16,721 nucleotides of DNA from contig JAGGTX010000095.1 of the NCBI GenBank assembly GCA_021163525.1, positions 1-16,721 on the forward strand, read 5' to 3'. A program made the translations under genes and the position numbers. The notes below the pieces were generated by a model. The model was not told the DNA's origin and did no database searches. It saw nothing but the letters and a program-made list of their open reading frames with translations. The stretch's first letter is position 1. The number at the start of each line of letters is the position of its first letter. This DNA comes from Caldifarciminota bacterium (GTDB lineage: Bacteria > Hydrothermota > UBA3072 > B12-G15). This document shows, piece after piece, positions 14,274-16,721 of this stretch.

Positions 14274-15103
14274 ACCATTTCCCTTATTCTCTCCCACAGT
14301 TTTTTTATCTTCTCCCTGTATTCTGGAAGCACATCAACAAGTGGAATGCCCTTTGAATATCCAACCGCAATCTCCCTACTGAATGGTATTTCAAGAAGCA
14401 CAGGAAGCCCCAGCCCACTTATCTTCTCCTTCACCTCTTTTGAACCAAGGTCTGCCCGGTTTATCACAATTCCTGCCTTTAATTTCATGTCCCTTACTAT
14501 CTCAACAGATATTTCAAGGTCTGAAAGACCAAAAGGTGTGGGTTCAGTGATCAGAATGACAAAATCAGTGTCGGAGATAGACTGAACAAATGGGCATGAG
14601 GTCCCTGGTGGTGCATCCATAATAATGTCACCGGATACCATTCCATACTCTTTTTTTATGTGCCTTATAAGTGGGGTTGAAAGGGCTTCAGTCAATTTAA
14701 GATAGCCCATTATATACTCAATCTTATCCCTTTTGCCTATGGATATTTCACCAATAACATACGGCCTTTCACTTATTGCATTTTCAGGGCATGCAAGTTT
14801 ACATGAAGCACACCCATGGCATAGTTTCTCAAAGACATTCACCGTGTTTGAACCCACAAATATCGCCCCAAACTCACATGCCTTTGCACATTCACCACAA
14901 TATGTACAGCGGTTGAAGTCTATTTCTGGAACAGGGATTGAGAATGGTATTCTCTCCCTGATGTCTGGTTTTATAAAAATATGAGCATTGGGCTCCTCTA
15001 CATCAAGGTCAAGGTATCTCACATATTCAAGTGTAAGGGCAAGGGAGGTTGAAAGGAGTGTCTTTCCCGTGCCTCCCTTTCCACTTCCAATGACTACCTT
15101 CAT
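14270..15103 (-). CDS. MinD/Mrp-type ATPase with inserted 2x[4Fe-4S] ferredoxin domain (first copy)
   Basis: 277 aa. P-loop GSGKGGTGKT at 6-15, then LDLDVEEPNAH near 31-41. The ferredoxin insertion has cysteines C66, C69, C72, C76 (RCTYCGECAKAC) and C95, C98, C101, C105 (CHGCASCKLACP). The Walker B segment is IIMDAPPGTSCPFV, followed by LITEPTPFGLSDL. It is a paralogue of the next gene, and both are read as a coupled pair: this one starts as ATGA over the stop of the NifX-like gene and ends as ATGA over the start of the second ATPase. The two probably form a hetero-pair or act in sequence on an Fe-S or metal-cluster substrate; that is inference from the arrangement. Confidence 0.92.
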   Translation of the reverse strand: MKVVIGSGKGGTGKTLLSTSLALTLEYVRYLDLDVEEPNAHIFIKPDIRERIPFSIPVPEIDFNRCTYCGECAKACEFGAIFVGSNTVNVFEKLCHGCASCKLACPENAISERPYVIGEISIGKRDKIEYIMGYLKLTEALSTPLIRHIKKEYGMVSGDIIMDAPPGTSCPFVQSISDTDFVILITEPTPFGLSDLEISVEIVRDMKLKAGIVINRADLGSKEVKEKISGLGLPVLLEIPFSREIAVGYSKGIPLVDVLPEYREKIKKLWERIREMV

Positions 15104-15414
15104 CCACCCGCCATCTTCACCGCATCAAGCACTTTCCCAGTCACCCCTGTTATTACCCTGATTCCTGCTGCTGAAAGGGAGGATGTTGCATTTGGACCAA
15201 GGTTACCTGTAACAACAACATCAACATTCTTACTTTTGAGGAACTCCACAGCCTTTATTGCTGCACCACCAACCGCCTCCTTTGCTGGATTGGGAAAGGA
15301 ATTCCACTCACCCGTATCTGAATCGTATATTGCGAAAAAAGAACACCTTCCAAATCTGGGGTCAACCCCTGCGACATTGTGATTTGCCTCTGTAGCACTC
15401 ACAGCTACTCTCAT
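15100..15414 (-). CDS. NifX/NifB-type dinitrogenase iron-molybdenum cofactor family protein
   Basis: 104 aa, one domain of the family that binds Fe-S/Mo clusters in NifX, NafY and the C-terminus of NifB. Markers are the N-terminal strand MRVAVSA, VDPRFGRCSFFAIYD near residues 18-32 with its conserved cysteine, NPAKEAVGGAAIKAVEFL, and VVVTGNLGPNATSSLSAAGI near 66-85. No nif structural genes are in view, and these small homologues are widespread in anaerobes that do not fix nitrogen. The start is the second of two adjacent ATGs (15414; the other is 15417), because GGAGG then has a six-base spacing. The gene is coupled by ATGA to the first MinD-type ATPase. Confidence 0.93.
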   Translation of the reverse strand: MRVAVSATEANHNVAGVDPRFGRCSFFAIYDSDTGEWNSFPNPAKEAVGGAAIKAVEFLKSKNVDVVVTGNLGPNATSSLSAAGIRVITGVTGKVLDAVKMAGG

Positions 15415-15445
15415 CATCCACCTCCTTTTTCATCATGATACATGT

Positions 15446-16042
15446 TCAGCCTGAATTTTCAAGTTCCCTTATCCTCCTTTCAATTGCATCAAGTTGTCTT
15501 TTAAGCATCTCCGCCTGGGTCTTCAATATCTGAAGTTCTTCAGCAGGGTCCATCTGGGGTGGTGTCCATGGACCGAACCCCGGTCCAAAACCACCATAAG
15601 CACCAAATCCTCCAGCCCTGCCAAAACCACCACCTCTTCCGTAACCCCTTCCGTATCCCCCACCAAATCCTGCTCCCATTCCAAACCCTCCCGGCATAAA
15701 ACCACCTCCCACAGTTAAAGGTTGTAATTTATTCTCTTTATACATTCTTACTGCCTCTTCAACACTTGTATTTGGGCTTACAAAGACCCTTATCCCTGTT
15801 GTTCCAAGAACACCAGATGCATTTGGACCAACAGCACCTGTGATAATCACAGAAGCACCTGTCTGGAGTGCCATCTGTGCAGCCTGGATACCTGCACCAC
15901 TGGGCATCTGTGCATAAGGATTACTTATGGCTTCATACTCCATTGTTTCAGGGTCAACAAGTATAAAGTAGGCACACCTTCCAAGCCTCATGTCCACAGG
16001 GGAATCAAGGGTGGGCCCTGTGGATGTAACAAGTATTTTCAT
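15446..16042 (-). CDS. NifX/NifB-type protein fused to a glycine-rich linker and C-terminal coiled coil
   Basis: 198 aa from ATG 16042. Residues 1 to about 110 form a dinitrogenase Fe-Mo cofactor family domain (MKILVTSTGPTLDSPVDMRL, GRCAYFILVD, VIITGAVGPNASGVLGTTGI). Residues about 112-165 are almost pure Gly with Phe, Tyr and Arg (GGGYGRGYGRGGGFGR-type repeats). Residues about 166-198 (DPAEELQILKTQAEMLKRQL and onward) form a predicted coiled coil like that ending many DUF5320 proteins, so the gene looks like a fusion of the two neighbouring families. A 25-residue N-terminal addition from 16117 is possible but overlaps the upstream gene; ATG 16042 has GAGGG at good spacing, seven bases after the upstream stop. 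Confidence 0.88.
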   Translation of the reverse strand: MKILVTSTGPTLDSPVDMRLGRCAYFILVDPETMEYEAISNPYAQMPSGAGIQAAQMALQTGASVIITGAVGPNASGVLGTTGIRVFVSPNTSVEEAVRMYKENKLQPLTVGGGFMPGGFGMGAGFGGGYGRGYGRGGGFGRAGGFGAYGGFGPGFGPWTPPQMDPAEELQILKTQAEMLKRQLDAIERRIRELENSG

Positions 16043-16049
16043 TTTTCCC

Positions 16050-16331
16050 TCACTTATTCCCTGAGGTTTCAGTTTTCTGTGGATTGTAGGGCTCTGGAGG
16101 ATAACCCCAGTACCCATATGGATTCACATATGGGTTTGCATAAAAATAGGGATTGTATGCACCCCAGTAGGGATAAAATCCACCATAGGCCCACCTCCAT
16201 CCCCGTGGAAGACCTGTCCAGGGACAATAACCAAGCCTTGCACCAAAACCCCATCCTCTTCCGAACCACCAACCTCTGCCCCAACCTCTACCCCATCCAA
16301 AACCAGGACCATACCATCCATATCCAAACAT
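16050..16331 (-). CDS. Small aromatic and glycine-rich DUF5320-like protein
   Basis: 93 aa, with an extreme composition: Trp/Tyr/Phe plus Gly make up most of residues 1-80. The N-terminal half has GWGRGWGRGWWFGRGWGFG, then a single cysteine in LGYCPWTGLPRGWRW, which resembles the core of DUF5320 proteins. The second half is Tyr/Pro/Asn-rich (FYPYWGAYNPYFYANPYVN). It lacks the usual C-terminal coiled coil, which is instead found on the next gene. DUF5320 genes commonly neighbour NifX-like and MinD-type Fe-S ATPase genes; the function is unknown. Start: ATG 16331 with AAGGAGG (16338-16344) six bases upstream. It is the first gene of the operon and lies directly behind the sigma-54-like promoter. 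Confidence 0.82.
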   Translation of the reverse strand: MFGYGWYGPGFGWGRGWGRGWWFGRGWGFGARLGYCPWTGLPRGWRWAYGGFYPYWGAYNPYFYANPYVNPYGYWGYPPEPYNPQKTETSGNK

Positions 16332-16358
16332 AACACACCTCCTTTTTGCAGATATTTA

Positions 16359-16374
16359 TACATATTCTGTGCCA
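16359..16374 (-). promoter_or_regulatory. Sigma-54-like -24/-12 promoter of the NifX/MinD operon
   Basis: On the minus strand TGGCAC (rc of 16369-16374) is followed after five bases by ATGTA (rc of 16359-16363). The -24 half is a perfect match and the spacing GG-N10-G is right, but the -12 half has T where consensus has the C of GC. Transcription would begin near 16347, just ahead of the ribosome binding site of the DUF5320-like gene. A sigma-54 activator is encoded as last gene of the same operon, which strengthens the call. Confidence 0.55.
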
Positions 16375-16419
16375 GTTATAAGACTTTCATAATCAAAGAG
16401 ATTTATTTTACGGGGTGAT

Positions 16420-16721
16420 TTAACTTGAAACACTATGTCTTATACTGAAACAATCAGGCGAAGTCTCCTTCTTTTTCTGTATTGTCCAGGGACGGAGGAT
16501 AAATTTATAAATTCTCGTGAGTAGATGATGGAAGTCGTCTCGGTTTCCATATTTTCTTTTATATGCTGTGATCAATTCGTCGTATTTTACAGGGTCTGTT
16601 ATAAAAGTAAAATCAATAACATGGAGGAGAATATAACGATTTGTCTCTGTTCTTAACTCATTATCTTTATCCGTGGTCACAAAAGCCACCTTTATTTTTG
16701 TCTTATCCTGTGTTTTTTCAA
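16420..16721 (-). CDS. 3' end of an unrecognised gene, cut by the window edge
   Basis: An open minus-strand frame runs from the right edge (about 100 codons) to a TAA at 16420. The visible part (VAFVTTDKDNELRTETNRYI, then HVIDFTFITDPVKYDELITA) reads as a plausible alpha/beta protein, but I cannot name a family. The last 30 or so residues are encoded through the 29-bp repeat at 16485-16513 and beyond it, so the natural C-terminus may have been replaced when the repeat arrived. The true start is outside the window; the GTG at 16689 is only an internal option. Confidence 0.45.
   Translation of the reverse strand, partial: EKTQDKTKIKVAFVTTDKDNELRTETNRYILLHVIDFTFITDPVKYDELITAYKRKYGNRDDFHHLLTRIYKFILRPWTIQKKKETSPDCFSIRHSVSS
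16485..16513 (-). repeat. Partial inverted copy of the 673-737 hairpin element
   Basis: 29 bases are the exact reverse complement of 709-737, beginning tccagggacggaggat and running into the AT-rich palindrome region. The opposite GC-rich arm is not found nearby, so this is a one-ended copy. It lies inside the open frame at the right edge. Confidence 0.8.

Noticed and set aside
15560..15715. Repetitive DNA in the Gly-rich coding region as a possible tandem array or CRISPR
   Set aside because: The repetition is codon-level, from GGGYGRG-type protein sequence, with no regular spacers.

Overview
The window reads as a moderately AT-rich piece of a Gram-negative (diderm) bacterium, probably an anaerobe and possibly a thermophile. 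The diderm call rests on lptF/lptG. The anaerobe call rests on the paired 4Fe-4S MinD-type ATPases, the NifX-like proteins and the microcompartment. I cannot name a species or phylum with confidence.

Left part: a transketolase N-terminal region (minus strand, cut by the window edge) diverges from a TPR lipoprotein gene. Between them lies a 65-bp hairpin element with an internal 20-bp palindrome; a 29-bp piece of it recurs, inverted, at the far right end. The TPR gene ends in a strong intrinsic terminator and is followed by a DUF1614 membrane-protein gene.

Middle-left (2597-8971, minus strand): seven genes run head to tail with overlaps or tiny gaps. In transcription order they are a BMC-H shell protein, a BMC-H shell protein with a C-terminal Rho_N/SAP-like tail, a CoA-acylating aldehyde dehydrogenase with a likely C-terminal encapsulation helix, a PduL phosphotransacylase with an N-terminal encapsulation helix and an unusual C-terminal extension, a dGTPase-like HD hydrolase, lptF and lptG. 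This is the core of a bacterial microcompartment (aldehyde to acyl-CoA to acyl-phosphate). No signature aldehyde-producing enzyme, pentamer or trimer shell protein is in view. A near-perfect sigma-70 promoter lies about 420 nt upstream, and the leader between it and the first shell gene holds two coupled small reading frames with foreign-looking codon use.

Middle-right: a trehalose-6-phosphate synthase/phosphatase fusion gene (minus strand).

Right part (11791-16331, minus strand): an operon of an aromatic and glycine-rich DUF5320-like protein, two NifX/NifB-type (dinitrogenase Fe-Mo cofactor family) proteins, two ferredoxin-containing MinD/Mrp-type ATPases, and a PAS-PAS-AAA-Fis sigma-54 activator. 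A sigma-54-like -24/-12 element sits just upstream of the first gene, suggesting that the activator controls its own operon. The right edge carries the 3' end of an unrecognised gene that reads through the 29-bp repeat.
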